From Sphaerosporella brunnea (taxonomy: Eukaryota; Ascomycota; Pezizomycetes; Pezizales; Pyronemataceae), in NCBI GenBank assembly GCA_008704415.1, contig VXIS01000097.1:1-64000 (forward strand): a stretch of DNA of 64,000 nt. The letters run 5' to 3'. Positions 1-9,077 of the stretch are shown one piece after another; the stretch's first letter is position 1; every line of letters begins with the position of its first letter. The notes below the pieces were generated by a model that did no database searches, was not told where the DNA came from, and was given only the letters and a program-made list of their open reading frames with translations. Position numbers and translations under genes: made by a program.

Positions 1-2135
1 CCGTGAGTTATATGGCGAAAAGTGGTTAGTTGCCGGTTCCAATGGAAAAATAGTTTTTTCCAGGGTACAAAATAACTCACATCACGTTGCGCCCGACCGT
101 TATACCGGAACGTACCCGGTGGGTATATGAGGGGAGCACCTGTGACAAGACTTGATAAGTACCAAAGTCACTTCGGTAATTGGTCATCACGTCATAGCTA
201 CTGCGGCACTTCAATAGGGCATTCTAGGCATCAAAGCTTACGCGTTCAATCACGCCATAGCTGCAGAAGAGTGTTCGAGTTGGAGTGGGGGTTATCTATA
301 ATCCCTGGCTAGTCAAAGAGGCTCGGTACCCTTACGTGACGATCGGGGCAATTGTTCGTCCGAGGATTGGAAATCAACTTTGAGGCTCAAAGGCGAATCC
401 GTCAGGATATAACCCGCGAGATTTTCCTCGGGTTGAGAGACCACCAGAGTTAGCAGACATCCTCATTAGGATATTGTGAGGTTCAGCATTAACAATATTG
501 TCGTTTACACAATCTATATCCGTTTCGAAATCTTTATCCTATTTTCCCTTCGGTACGAATATACTCGTACCATTAGCGAATCTTTACCGATCCCGTATCT
601 GAAAGCTCTTCGCCCAACAAGTGTCTTTTCCTTAGAAAAGGATTACTGTTTGGCCTACCTTCCTTGTACGCGGTTTCGTGAACCTAGTGGTTTTACAACT
701 AGACTCTTGCACTCTGACGAGTTCAGCTTATTGTGCAGGATGCTAGCGTGATCAGCTTGCTCTATGGCCTGCTTAGATTACGCCCCCTTGCTTCAGCTGA
801 ACTTGCAGTACACCATTAGCAGATGAGGTATTATCAGACTCTGCGGCAGACGCGGGCACCGATGACTCGTCTTATCAATATTGATGTGGGGGTTCTCCTG
901 TCGTATCATATCGCCGAAGCACGCCATATGACAAACAACACCCACACCGGTGACTAGACCCTGCATATTGGACTCCACCTTTGTCTGCTGGTCTTTCCTG
1001 TCATTCTGCGGGCTGATTGACTCCGATGCCTTGTGGGTTGTCCTCGTATCCGGCAGCTCCGTTGGTACGATGGATGGTATAGCGGCTTGCTTCATAAAGA
1101 GGCTCGTCGCTCCCCTCACTCTTTTCTCCTCCATCCTTTCTACAACCTCTCTACTCCTGGGACTGTAACGGAGAGGGTCGAGAACAGACTGGAGGGGCCC
1201 AAGGTACTCGCGTACAGAGGGGACAAGAACGAGAGCAGGAACAAGATCCAAAGGCAGGACAAGAGGCGCGACACGCATGGTCAGGATTCAGATTGGAACG
1301 AAGGTACTCAGATTGACATATGAAGGTTCAGTAAAGAGGAAAGGAAAACGAACAACAAAGCGGAAGCGAAGGCCCCTTATAGCAATCACGTGATCGCGGT
1401 GCGCCGCGCCACGTGGTAGCCGAACATAACCTCGGCTTGGAGCCATCCCACCGAGCCTCCCTACAGAGCCTCATCACGACACCACAAACAACCCCCACTT
1501 CCAAACCTCACCACGTGACAACCATCCACGGTGGGATAAATCTGAGAACAGCAAATGAATCAGCATCCTTTGAAGTCTTAGATCTGAGAGTTCCAGCCGA
1601 TTCCATGGAGAGTAAAAGCCGGTAGCTTAGTCGGAAGACTCCATCCAAACTTGCTCCGTGACAGGGACATCGAACGGATCCTCATTACCAACGTACCATA
1701 CCGACTTGAGCACCTAAATGTAGGCACGCGGTGGGAGGCACCCTCAGCGATGCTACTCTTGCAACATCCTGACCAGTCGTTTGTCGGTAACGGGACCAAG
1801 CCATCTTGCTTGGTACTAACGTATTGTAAGTATCCCTTTCGAGTGTCCCTTCGATTTCCTTTGGCTAACAGTATTCCTAGCTTTTCGGATCGCAACCCTT
1901 GTGAGGTCCTTGGCGCTTAGCGCGCTTAGTCTTCGGGTCCAGCAATCGTCGACTCGGTAGTGCCTTTCATTATAATTGGTTGGGCGTCCCGTGGTACGCG
2001 CGGCACTTGGACCGGTCAGCGTCCGGGTACGAGGAGCGGCCGGGCAGTATCGGTACGTCGTCCCGACTCCTCGGATGCTGATGACTCCGCAGGCGGTTCG
2101 GGGGGCGGCCACATAGGCCTACTGACTGATCTTGG
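1..2135. other. no confident gene; possible TE-derived sequence
   Basis: I see no recognisable protein domain, RNA gene or complete element here. The sequence contains short open frames on both strands, none with splice-supported extension. The right edge passes into the transposase remnant that follows, so part of this stretch may be decayed transposon. One minus-strand frame inside it is listed separately at low confidence. Confidence 0.5.
793..1278 (-). CDS. hypothetical protein, weak candidate
   Basis: An uninterrupted 161-codon frame starting at an ATG. The first ~30 residues are hydrophobic (Leu/Val/Pro rich), followed by a charged stretch (REVVERMEEKRVRG) and a Ser/Thr/Asp-rich middle. 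I recognise no family. Sequence just upstream on the minus strand carries CACGTG-type boxes (about 1388 and 1408), as a fungal promoter might. There is no splice support, no conserved motif and no neighbour that explains it, so it could be a chance frame. Confidence 0.22.
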   Translation of the reverse strand: MRVAPLVLPLDLVPALVLVPSVREYLGPLQSVLDPLRYSPRSREVVERMEEKRVRGATSLFMKQAAIPSIVPTELPDTRTTHKASESISPQNDRKDQQTKVESNMQGLVTGVGVVCHMACFGDMIRQENPHINIDKTSHRCPRLPQSLIIPHLLMVYCKFS

Positions 2136-2733
2136 ATGTTGATACTCTTCAATGATTATAAACGTACCATTCTTATACCAAAATTCCATTGTCACAGTTT
2201 AGGGTATGACACTTACGGATACGTTGGTAAGAACTACCAACTCTCACTGATGCGTAAGGTACCTGGTGCCCATGAACTGGTTAAGAGCAACAGCCGTGGT
2301 CTTTGTCTTTTTTGTCGGGTTCTATCCAAACAGGATCCAGATTCTCGTTTAGGCCGGCTGTTCAGAGAAAAAACACCGAGCGCTCCAGCCAGTAAGGTTA
2401 GGACTACTTCTTTTATTTGTGAAATTTGTGCTGTTCCACTTTGTAAAAAATTCTGCTTTTTACAGTACCATGAAGTTGAAGAAGAATAATTGTAAATAGA
2501 TACACGAGAATTTACGGGTGTCGGAGTGGGGGATTTGCGGCTTGGCGCCAAGTCCGATAACTGAATGTCCTGAAGCCAGAGGAAGGGATCGCTGATGTCA
2601 CCGTCAGCGCTCCGGCAACCACTCCCGCACCCACCCACAGCAAAAACATCTGCTTCGGATGCCAGGTGGCTGAGTGACTTCCCCACAGAGCGCAGTGACT
2701 TTGCCACATTGCCCTATTACCAGGATAATACGG
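2136..2733 (+). pseudogene. C-terminal remnant of a piggyBac-like (DDE_Tnp_1_7) transposase plus element end
   Basis: The frame 2136-2489 encodes a C-terminal cysteine ribbon: CLFC, then about 34 residues, CEIC, PLCKKFC and a final YHE. This arrangement matches the zinc-ribbon tail that follows the catalytic domain in piggyBac-related transposases. No DDE domain lies upstream, so the copy is 5'-truncated. The 3' flank to 2733 ends in a TIR-like sequence that reads CCGTATTATCCTGG on the minus strand. It includes GGCAATGTGGC and AAGTCACT, a motif shared with the MITE at 39816-39930. The remnant is therefore probably the right end of the element family that spawned that MITE. Domain identity is fairly sure; the family link is inferred. 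Confidence 0.6.
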
Positions 2734-3023
2734 ACGGTCACTGGCACTTCGCGTCACACCATTGCTTTGTGCTCTAGTACCCGCCGCCCGGCTGCCGCCC
2801 CGTCACTGTGATCTTGTGCGGCCGAATGCGAAAATATAGTTTGGCCAAATGGCCATTATCTCCTAAATAAAGCGAATCCAGACAGGCCCTTAGTTGCTGG
2901 AACGCGGAACGCGCTGCGTATAATGTAGGAATTACGGCGTAATTCTTGGAACGTGCCGGAAGCAGGGATTCTTCTGGCACCTGCAGTGGAGACTTGGCGG
3001 AACGGCGGAGCATTGCAGGGGTA

Positions 3024-3975
3024 CACTCATTTGGCCTCACTTTGCGCACCGGGTCACTTTGCGCAAGGGCTTAGGGTTTGGTTTGGGCCAATAGGAGGCT
3101 GGAGGTGTGCAGCGTCGGTGAACGGGACGCGTCGCGGTTTTTGGTGGGCGGCGTCGGCCAACAGCGGCGAAGCTGTTTTTTATTGCCCGCGCCACCATAC
3201 AAGCCTCGACATCCTCAGAACCCTGCGCAGTCCACAAACAATGTCCGAGTCTCAAGTCTTTCTGAATCCTAACCGTGAGTACAGTGATGAGGAGATGCTA
3301 AAATTTGCAGAAGCCGAATACTGGAACTTAATGGGGGCGCACTCCCAGGGCAAAATCGCAAAGGCGCCAAAGAAGACGGGTAAAGACACTGCGCAACCAC
3401 CGCCCAACCCGCTTTATCCTACATGAACATATCCCACGGCAGCGCAGTATCAGACCATGTATTATCCACAAGCTTGCTATCTTCCGCAGCACCCTGCGCA
3501 GCACCCTCCCACAACGCTCTTATCAGGCCCGTCGCCTATTTCTCCGCTTCCTCCGCAGTCCCTGGCCGCCCTTTTCCAGGGCCAGCAGCCTATGACCCCG
3601 CTCCCGCCGCAGTCCCTGATACCGCAGCCTTTAACACCACTTCCCCGGGGACTGCAGTAGCTTTGCATTTTCTCGGTATTCGTTTGTTTGTGTTTCCGCT
3701 CATTTTGCGCATGCTTAACAGCCGCTCTTTGTACTCTAGCTCGGCGTTTCCTGTTCACATTTTGCGCTTGGAATTTTTACCCATTTTCTATAGGCATAAT
3801 TAGCGATGTAGCAATGAAACAATTGGAGATGTCGGAGCAAAGAAAGTTGATGTTGTCGTGTTCTGGTTGTTGCCTTGGTGCGCCGACACCTCCAGCGCAG
3901 CCTCCTATTGGCCCAAACCAAACCCTAAGCCCTTGCGCAAAGTGACCCGGTGCGCAAAGTGAGGCCAAATGAGTG
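3024..3975. mobile_element. 952-bp TIR transposon with TA target duplication
   Basis: The ends are inverted repeats of about 77 bp (3024-3100 and 3899-3975), nearly perfect, starting CACTCATTTGGCCTCAC. Each TIR holds two direct copies of TCACTTTGCGCA, as expected for transposase-binding sites. TA flanks both ends (3022-3023, 3976-3977). The uninterrupted repeat copy B has a single TA at 5477-5478, which serves as a paralogous empty site and proves insertion with a TA duplication. No transposase is encoded; instead it carries one small spliced gene (3241-3660). A Tc1/mariner/pogo-type mobiliser is likely from the TA duplication, but the family is not identified. Confidence 0.9.
3241..3660 (+). 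CDS. small spliced protein carried by the 952-bp TIR element
   Basis: Exons 3241-3379 and 3443-3660 join in frame across a 63-bp intron (GTAAAG..GGCAG; 3380-3442), giving 118 residues. The ATG sits in a good context (CACAAACA before it). The N-terminal 45 residues are acidic/amphipathic (YSDEEMLKFAEAEYW). The rest is Pro/Gln-rich with a repeated PLPPQSL motif (three similar copies) and no Cys pattern. It lies entirely between the two TIRs, so it travels with the element. I do not recognise a family; it could be a leftover transposase N-terminus, a regulator or captured cargo. The intact frame across a splice site argues against pure decay. Confidence 0.5.
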
Positions 3976-4077
3976 TAGGGAGCGTAGCTCATGTTCTCTA
4001 TGAGGAGGGGCAGGCACCCTCCAAGCAACCATTCGATCGACGGAGACAGCACACGGAGTCCACTCAACCTTTATGCG

Positions 4078-5048
4078 ATGTCCGGGCATCGTTCTCATTT
4101 TCGCAACGTTCGCTTCTTTGATGAAGCCAATCCAGATGTCGTCCTGGGAGGCCTAATACAGAATGGATCCATTACCGAGAAGAACTTTCTCGTGATGCTT
4201 GACATCGTCCTCGTCACGACTGCACCGTTTCGCGTCTCTGCGAAGGATACCGGGAGGGTTGTCTCGGCGGTTGATACTCGTCTCGATGTGGGAGACTATA
4301 TGGTCAGCTGTGAAGGTAAGCTCAGCGCGAATGTTTCAGTTCCGGAGGGAGGGAGGGAGGAGCTAATTTGTCAGGTGAAATCCAAGTCAGTGACGAACCG
4401 TGGGCCCACCGCATCGTATCGCACAGTGAATCCGGCCGGGAAAATGGATTTCGAAACGGAATCCGTGCTCGCGATGGCAAATGTGTCATCTCAGGAAGAG
4501 TGCACAGGAATCCGTATATCTGGGCGTCATTTGAGGCGGCTCATATCTTTCCGCTAGAGAAAGAGAGGCTCTGGCGGCAGTTCAATTACGGTCGTTGGAT
4601 TACGGATATGGATGACACTGTGGGGGTCTCGAAGATCAACTCGGTGCAGAATGGGTTCCTTCTCAGCGGGCACATCCACACTCTGTTTGATCAATATTTG
4701 ATTTCGGTGAATCCGGACGTGAGTTCTTTCTCAAGATTCGTTAATTACGCTGACCCGTAAAAGGACAACTACAAGATCATCGAGTTTGGTATTGATACCG
4801 TTGATGTGGATGGCCGTACTCTGGATCCGGTCTGCCGTGATCCAGAAGATCCTCATCGAGTATCAGATCAGCTTCTTCGGTGGCACTTTAGACAGTCGGT
4901 GCTTGCGAACATGAGAGGAGCGGGGGAGCCGGTGTTCGAGAATGATTTCCCGCCGGGGACGGATATGATGGCTGAGATTCGAGAGGGGCCATTGGCTCAA
5001 GAGAGGTTTGAGTTGGAGTTGTCCTATAGGCTGAGAGAGGTTGTTTGA
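4078..5048 (+). CDS. HNH endonuclease-domain protein (fungal HNH_2 type)
   Basis: Three exons: to 4315, 4375-4718 and 4764-5048. The introns (59 and 45 bp; GTAAGC..CAG and GTGAGT..AAG) keep phase exactly, so the gene is intact, 288 aa from 4078. The frame is open back to an ATG at 3991, but that ATG lies in the shared promoter repeat and is followed by a stop in copy B, so 4078 is preferred. The central domain reads GKCVISG, EAAHIFP, KINSVQNGFLLSGHIHTLFDQY and ISVNPD. This is the Cys/His layout of fungal HNH_2 proteins, including the AH and H-x3-FD metal and catalytic region. The C-terminus (LDPVCRDPEDPHRVSDQLLRWHFRQ) is also typical of that family. Its physiological role is unknown. It shares an upstream repeat with the RAD52-like gene to its right. 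Confidence 0.85.
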
Positions 5049-5342
5049 GGATTAGAAACAGAGGAGGTTTTTTTTTTTTTTTTTTTATTTTATTCATTGA
5101 TGTATTATATTATGAATTTGGGGGACCCCTTGAGCGAAGCGAAAGAGGGGGCGAAGCCTCAAGGAGCGGAGCGACGCGATAGTTTGAGCGGCGGAGACCT
5201 CTTTCTTTTATTGAGCACTGGGGCTTAATGTGGCACTCTGACCGAAGGGAAGAGGCTTTGACTGAGGCGAGTGAAACGAGTGAGACCGAACGCAAGCGTT
5301 CTCAGCAACTAAAGACCTTTGCGAAGCAAAAGGTAAGATTCT
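5049..5342. other. 3' flank of HNH gene and repeat junction
   Basis: No gene. A T20 tract at about 5070-5089 and AT-rich sequence follow the HNH stop, then a 5120-5300 stretch full of GCGAAGCGAAAG/GAGCGGAGCGA-type words. CAGCAACTAAAGAC (5303-5316) is the exact inverted copy of the 14 bp that opens repeat copy B (5343-5356). Two unit ends therefore face each other across 26 bp. Confidence 0.55.
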
Positions 5343-5537
5343 GTCTTTAGTTGCTGGAACGCGGAACGCGCTGCGTACAATGTAGGAATTACGGCGTAAT
5401 TCTTAACGTGCCGGAAGCAGGGATGCTACAGGCACCAGCAGTGGAGGCTTGGCGGAACGGCGGAGCTTTGCAGGGGTAGGGAGCGTAGCTCATGTTCTCT
5501 ATATAAGATAGACGGAGCCTGAGACAGCACGACAATC
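5343..5537 (+). promoter_or_regulatory. promoter-like repeat copy B with TATA box
   Basis: This is the uninterrupted copy of the repeat found upstream of the HNH gene. It contains TATATAAG at 5500-5507, 30 bp before an ATG at 5538. The plus-strand frame opened by that ATG (MPLKSAKTKDRNKK..) runs antisense through the 3' part of the RAD52-like gene and ends at 5771, so the gene that copy B once served appears truncated. Copy B also serves as the empty site for the 952-bp element. Confidence 0.6.
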
Positions 5538-6208
5538 ATGCCTCTCAAGTCAGCAAAAACGAAGGATCGCAACAAGAAGAACGTAAAGGTCAACAAGGTG
5601 ACCTCGCCAACCTCTCCGCTCAACTTAACTCTCTTCGTGCTCCGCCCCTCAGCCTCCACTGCTCTCTTTCTCTCATTCACCGAGAGCCGGTACAACGAAC
5701 CCTCATCAAACTCGATCCTCGCGTACCCGGGTTTCACCCGATCAATCTTCTCCAAATATCCTTTGTCGTAAACACAGTTCCCAAGAACATCTCCGAACTG
5801 CCGAAAACATCTCTTAATCGCATCCGTCGTCGCCTCCTTCTTAGCCTTCTCCAACGCCTGAGCCTTCGTCCTGGCGTTGTCCATCACTCCGTATCCCAGA
5901 TCCTCACGGTAAGCGCCATCAACTCCTTCACCCCTCAACGTAATCCGCACCTTCACGGTAACTCCAATATTCCATAGACCTCCATTGACATTGTCAAGGA
6001 AATCCACCGTAACGTCCCTAACACTCGTGTTCCATCCATCATAGCCAAATACCTTATTAGCTATTCTTATCAACTGACATCCTTCCACATAAGACAGCTT
6101 CCTCCCTCCCTGTCCAGGTCTCTTCGATATAAACTCAGGCCCCAGCTGTCGTTCCAACTGCTCCGCAACACTCCGCCGACTATTCTCCATAGTAGCCATC
6201 CTGCTCAA
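5426..6208 (-). CDS. RAD52-like single-strand annealing domain protein, truncated
   Basis: Residues from about 15 to 190 match the RAD52/RAD22 N-terminal domain: LGPEFISKRPGQGG, FGYDGWN, YREDLGYGV, ALEKAKKEATTDAIKR, FGDVLGNCVYDKGYL. That domain forms the DNA-binding ring that anneals single strands. At most 260 aa are encoded against roughly 500 or more for a full fungal RAD52, and the long RPA/RAD51-binding tail is missing. The last ~55 residues are translated from promoter repeat copy B in antisense, so they are probably not original. The whole domain is intronless. Start choice is among ATGs at 6208, 6199 and 6190. It is likely a TE-associated paralogue rather than the housekeeping RAD52. 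Domain call sure; function inferred. Confidence 0.85.
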   Translation of the reverse strand: MSRMATMENSRRSVAEQLERQLGPEFISKRPGQGGRKLSYVEGCQLIRIANKVFGYDGWNTSVRDVTVDFLDNVNGGLWNIGVTVKVRITLRGEGVDGAYREDLGYGVMDNARTKAQALEKAKKEATTDAIKRCFRQFGDVLGNCVYDKGYLEKIDRVKPGYARIEFDEGSLYRLSVNERKRAVEAEGRSTKRVKLSGEVGEVTLLTFTFFLLRSFVFADLRGMIVVLSQAPSILYREHELRSLPLQSSAVPPSLHCWCL

Positions 6209-6538
6209 TCCTTATCCGTATCCGTATATCCGTTCGTCGCTTCGAGTCAACTCTTCGCCGTAATGCTCCGTATGTGTCGATCGCCCTGCTCCGCTGATCG
6301 TGGTGATAATGATGGTGGATGCTTCGCTCCAACCAAGTGCGGGGAATACTCCCCTTCTTATACAATATATCACTCGTTCCACGGTGCCAAGCAATGTGCC
6401 TGAACAATCCCTGTTCCAGCACTATAACCCCTGCTTCAGGCTCCGCTCCGCCTAGTGTGCCCAACCACTGCCACTCCGTTCTGCCAAGCTCACGCCGCAG
6501 CGTTCCGGACTAATCCCTGCTTCCAGAACGTTCTCATA
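6209..6538 (-). promoter_or_regulatory. promoter-like repeat copy C (proximal part)
   Basis: Read on the minus strand, the upstream region of the RAD52-like gene carries degenerate versions of copy A/B words (GGAAGCAGGGA, GCTTGGCAGAACGGAG, GGAACAGGGATTGTTCAGGCAC) and a TATA-like TGTATAAG near 6355-6362. Its distal part lies at 13752-13810, where GTCTTTAGTTGCTGGAACG reads on the minus strand. Removing the TIR element and its nested piggyBac rejoins the two parts into one full-length copy of the repeat. So the RAD52-like and HNH genes had the same promoter type. Confidence 0.55.
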
Positions 6539-6646
6539 CCGTAAAATCTCGTATATAAGGTACACCCCCATTTTGGGACTAGCGCTATTTCACGAACAGC
6601 GCTAACCAATTTTGAACTAGTCCAATATCAGATTGGGATGTGCGCT

Positions 6647-7050
6647 TCAATCTTCGTCCCTAAAATAAAACCAAAACCCATCATCTTCGTCATCAAACTC
6701 AGTGTCACTCAAAGCAGGAAAGAGATCCTGCACTACATAATTTTGCTTGACCCCTACAAGCCTGTCACTTCGTCTGATGACTTCCGCAGGTGGCGCCGAG
6801 CCAGTCGAGTCGCCGCCCATGAGCGAGTCGTCATCCGTGACCGGAGCTTTTTCAAGCGTTCAGGCGTTAGAAAAGTCCTAGGAGTGAAAGAGCATCAAGA
6901 GCTACCTATTGCTTGCTTGCCAGCACGGCCTCTTGGCCGCCCTCTTCTATTATCCCTCACCGGGCCTCCTGTTGAGCCAGTTGAATCGCCGCCTGTGAGT
7001 GAGTCGCTGCCCGTGAGTGAGTCGTGGACATAACAGATGGTATTGAGCTC
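6647..7050 (-). CDS. possible small acidic-tailed protein inside the TIR element
   Basis: On the minus strand an ATG near 7050 opens a frame (MSSIPSVMSTTHSRAATHSQ..) that stops after about 30 codons. The tail frame to 6647 is protein-like: PPAEVIRRSDRLVG, then FPALSDTEFDDEDDGF, ending in an acidic DED. I could not join the two with matching splice phase, so the gene is either spliced in a way I missed or broken. Internal duplication of a CGACTC(R)CTCA-type word suggests slippage. No family recognised. The plus-strand frame over the same bases (6638-7033) looks like the shadow. Confidence 0.25.
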
Positions 7051-7374
7051 ATTGTTAGGAAATATGTGTAGCTCAAAATAATATGTTGTCTGTTACTGCT
7101 CAACTGTGCTGAAATCCAGTCTCCCCGCTCTTGTGAAGTGGCGGAGTGACGTTGCAGCGCCAAGCCGCGCTAGCGTGCTTACGGTTAAGCGCAACTGAAA
7201 ATGGCGCTATTCCCAAAATGGGGGGTGTACCTTATATCCCTTGGACGGGCGAAACAGGGGTTGATCTCTCCTATGCAGTAGTCTATTGATCTAACCGTAC
7301 AAGGCAAGAAAAGAGTCTATTGATCTAACTGTACATGGCAAGAAAATACCAGCAAAACCGGATCCCCCCGCGCC

Positions 7375-7580
7375 ATTAAAAGACAGAATGCGGCAGCCTC
7401 CCGAGGCATGCCGCCGACAGCCTTTACAGGCTGCCTCCCCAGTCTGATACTGTGCCTTAAGCCGACAGCAGCCTCCCGAGGCATGCCGCCGGCCGCCTCT
7501 AAAGGCTGGTACGTCCCCAATCCTTAAGCCGACGGCAGCCTCCCGAGGCATGCCGCCGGCCGCCTTTAAAGGCTGGCACA
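7375..7580. repeat. three-copy GC-rich tandem repeat next to left TIR
   Basis: Three units of roughly 70-85 bp share GCAGCCTCCCGAGGCATGCC and a following GCCTTTA(A)AGGCTGG word. Each contains short palindromes (GGCATGCC, CCTTTAAAGG), so the transcript or DNA could fold. It lies just inside the left TIR of the piggyBac element and may be part of its subterminal control region. Confidence 0.7.
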
Positions 7581-7700
7581 AGTACCCAATACCGGAGATT
7601 CATGTCTAGTAAGGCGCGAAGACCAAGGCGAAGAAGAGTGCTTGAACCAGACCGTCATTCCTACATTGTACTAGTTAGCTAAGCCCGGGTGCAGACACGA

Positions 7701-8277
7701 CTAACATACACTGGGTACGTAGGTAGACTCAAGGTCGGCGTCGGCGCTTGTCAACACGCCAAAATTCCCCCAGCCTACCGCTGCTAGATCGTTCCAAGGA
7801 GTCGAGGCGCGGTCTTCGTTCCACCATGCCTGTAACTGCGAGTTGAAGGAGCAGTCTGCAAAAAAACAAAAAACAGTGGTTAGCTGACCGGTCAGGGAGA
7901 TATAAGATGAAAATACTTTGCAATCAACTTTGTAACACACGCCGGCTGGTTTTCTCGACCTCGAGAGCAGCTTTCAGCTCTGCGATGGTATGAGCTTGCT
8001 CTGCGATGGTAAGATCTTGCTCCGCGATGATTCGTGAAGATAGCTTGGCATATCGGTCACAGACGTCGTCGTGTCTGGCACGGAGGTTGGCAAGCTCGGC
8101 GCGGAGCAAGCCGATTTCAACGTGGAGAGCATCGTTGTTGTCGGTATTCATGGTATCGTCGGCTTTATCGCCTTCGGCAGGAGGTGCTGACGTTCGAGCG
8201 GGGCTTGGACGTCTCAGAGGGTTGTGTCGACGCTGCAAGCATTCTTGCTTTGTGGGTTTCATTCTTTGCGGCGGCAT
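7701..8277 (-). CDS. coiled-coil accessory protein of the piggyBac element
   Basis: Exons 8277-7941 and 7855-7701 join in phase across an 85-bp intron with strong signals (GTGTGT donor, GCTAAC branch, T-rich tract, TTGCAG acceptor), giving 163 residues. The N-terminus is basic (KPTKQECLQRRHNPLRR). Residues about 50-110 form a heptad-like coiled coil (ALHVEIGLLRAELANLRARH, TIAEQAHTIAELKAALEVEK). The C-terminus has LQAWWNED and ends in Cys. A TATA-like CATATAAG lies about 55 bp upstream of the ATG. It is transcribed away from the transposase and lies within the TIRs. Function unknown; a DNA-binding or transposase-partner role would fit but is a guess. Confidence 0.55.
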
Positions 8278-8404
8278 TGCGGAACTCGAGTGGCTGTTGC
8301 TGTGTGAGTAGGGGCGACCTCTGGCTTATATGTAAGTCAACACACCATCAACATAGGCGGCGACAGAGCAGTACGGACGAATGTGCCACCGGAGCAGATG
8401 TCGA

Positions 8405-8562
8405 AGCAGAGCAGCTGAAGCGAGACAGAGCAGCCACGTAGGTAGAGCAGGAGCAGAGCAGCTGAAGTGAGACAGAGCAGCCACGTAGGTAGAGCAGGAG
8501 CAGAGCAGCTGAATTGAGACAGAGCAGCCACGTAGGTGGAGTAGGAGCTGCTGTGTAGGTGG
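8405..8562. repeat. about 45-bp tandem repeat, three to four units
   Basis: Units built around GAGACAGAGCAGCCACGTAG followed by GTAGAGCAGGAGCAGAGCAG and GCTGAA. They differ by single bases. The repeat sits upstream of the minus-strand coiled-coil gene, within the piggyBac element. Confidence 0.8.
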
Positions 8563-9077
8563 AGTTGGTGCCGAAGCAGAGCAGAAAACGGTGTAGGTTG
8601 ATGCTGACGTTGCAAGTGCGGCTGAAGGTGCGGCTGCTAGTGCGGCTCGGCCCGGACTGAACTGCTAAAAGGAGTTTAATAGCTTCGGTTGACCAACCCC
8701 CCGCAGTCCTCAACAGCATGAATAAATACGTAACGGCATGAATTCGTCAACAGAGCTGAAGATAACGTTCGTATCTGCACCGAATCGACCGATGGAGGCC
8801 GCCTGCTTCACCTACGTGGCTGTTCCAGCTGCTCCAACGCCGCATACGCTCCCACCCAGTCGGCATATCCGTCAGCTCCTAGGCCGAATACGCCCCCATA
8901 GCTGCTCCAACGCCGCATACGCTCCCATCGCTGCTCCTAGGCCGACAACGCCACCGAGTCCGCTGCCGAGTCCGCTGCCGAGTCCGCTGCCGAGTCTGCT
9001 GCCGAGTCCGAGGCCGTATACGAGGCCGTATACGCTCCCATATACGCTCCCATAGCTGCTCCTAGGCTGACAATCCG

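Larger units (their letters stand above)
2885..4060 (+). promoter_or_regulatory. promoter-like repeat copy A, split by a TIR element
   Basis: Copy A occupies about 2885-3023 and 3976-4060. It resumes in register after the inserted element at 3024-3975. It shares TTAGTTGCTGGAACGCGG, CGTGCCGGAAGCAGGGA, GGCGGAACGGCGGAGC and GGGAGCGTAGCTCATG with copy B (5343-5537). In copy A the TATATAAG of copy B has become CTATGAGG. The HNH gene starts immediately downstream, so I read this as its promoter region. That assignment is inferred from position and from the TATA box kept in copy B. Confidence 0.6.

Noticed and set aside
6638..7033. 131-codon plus-strand gene downstream of a TATATAAGG
   Set aside because: The TATA-like sequence is part of the element's TIR, and the opposite strand gives the more protein-like acidic tail.
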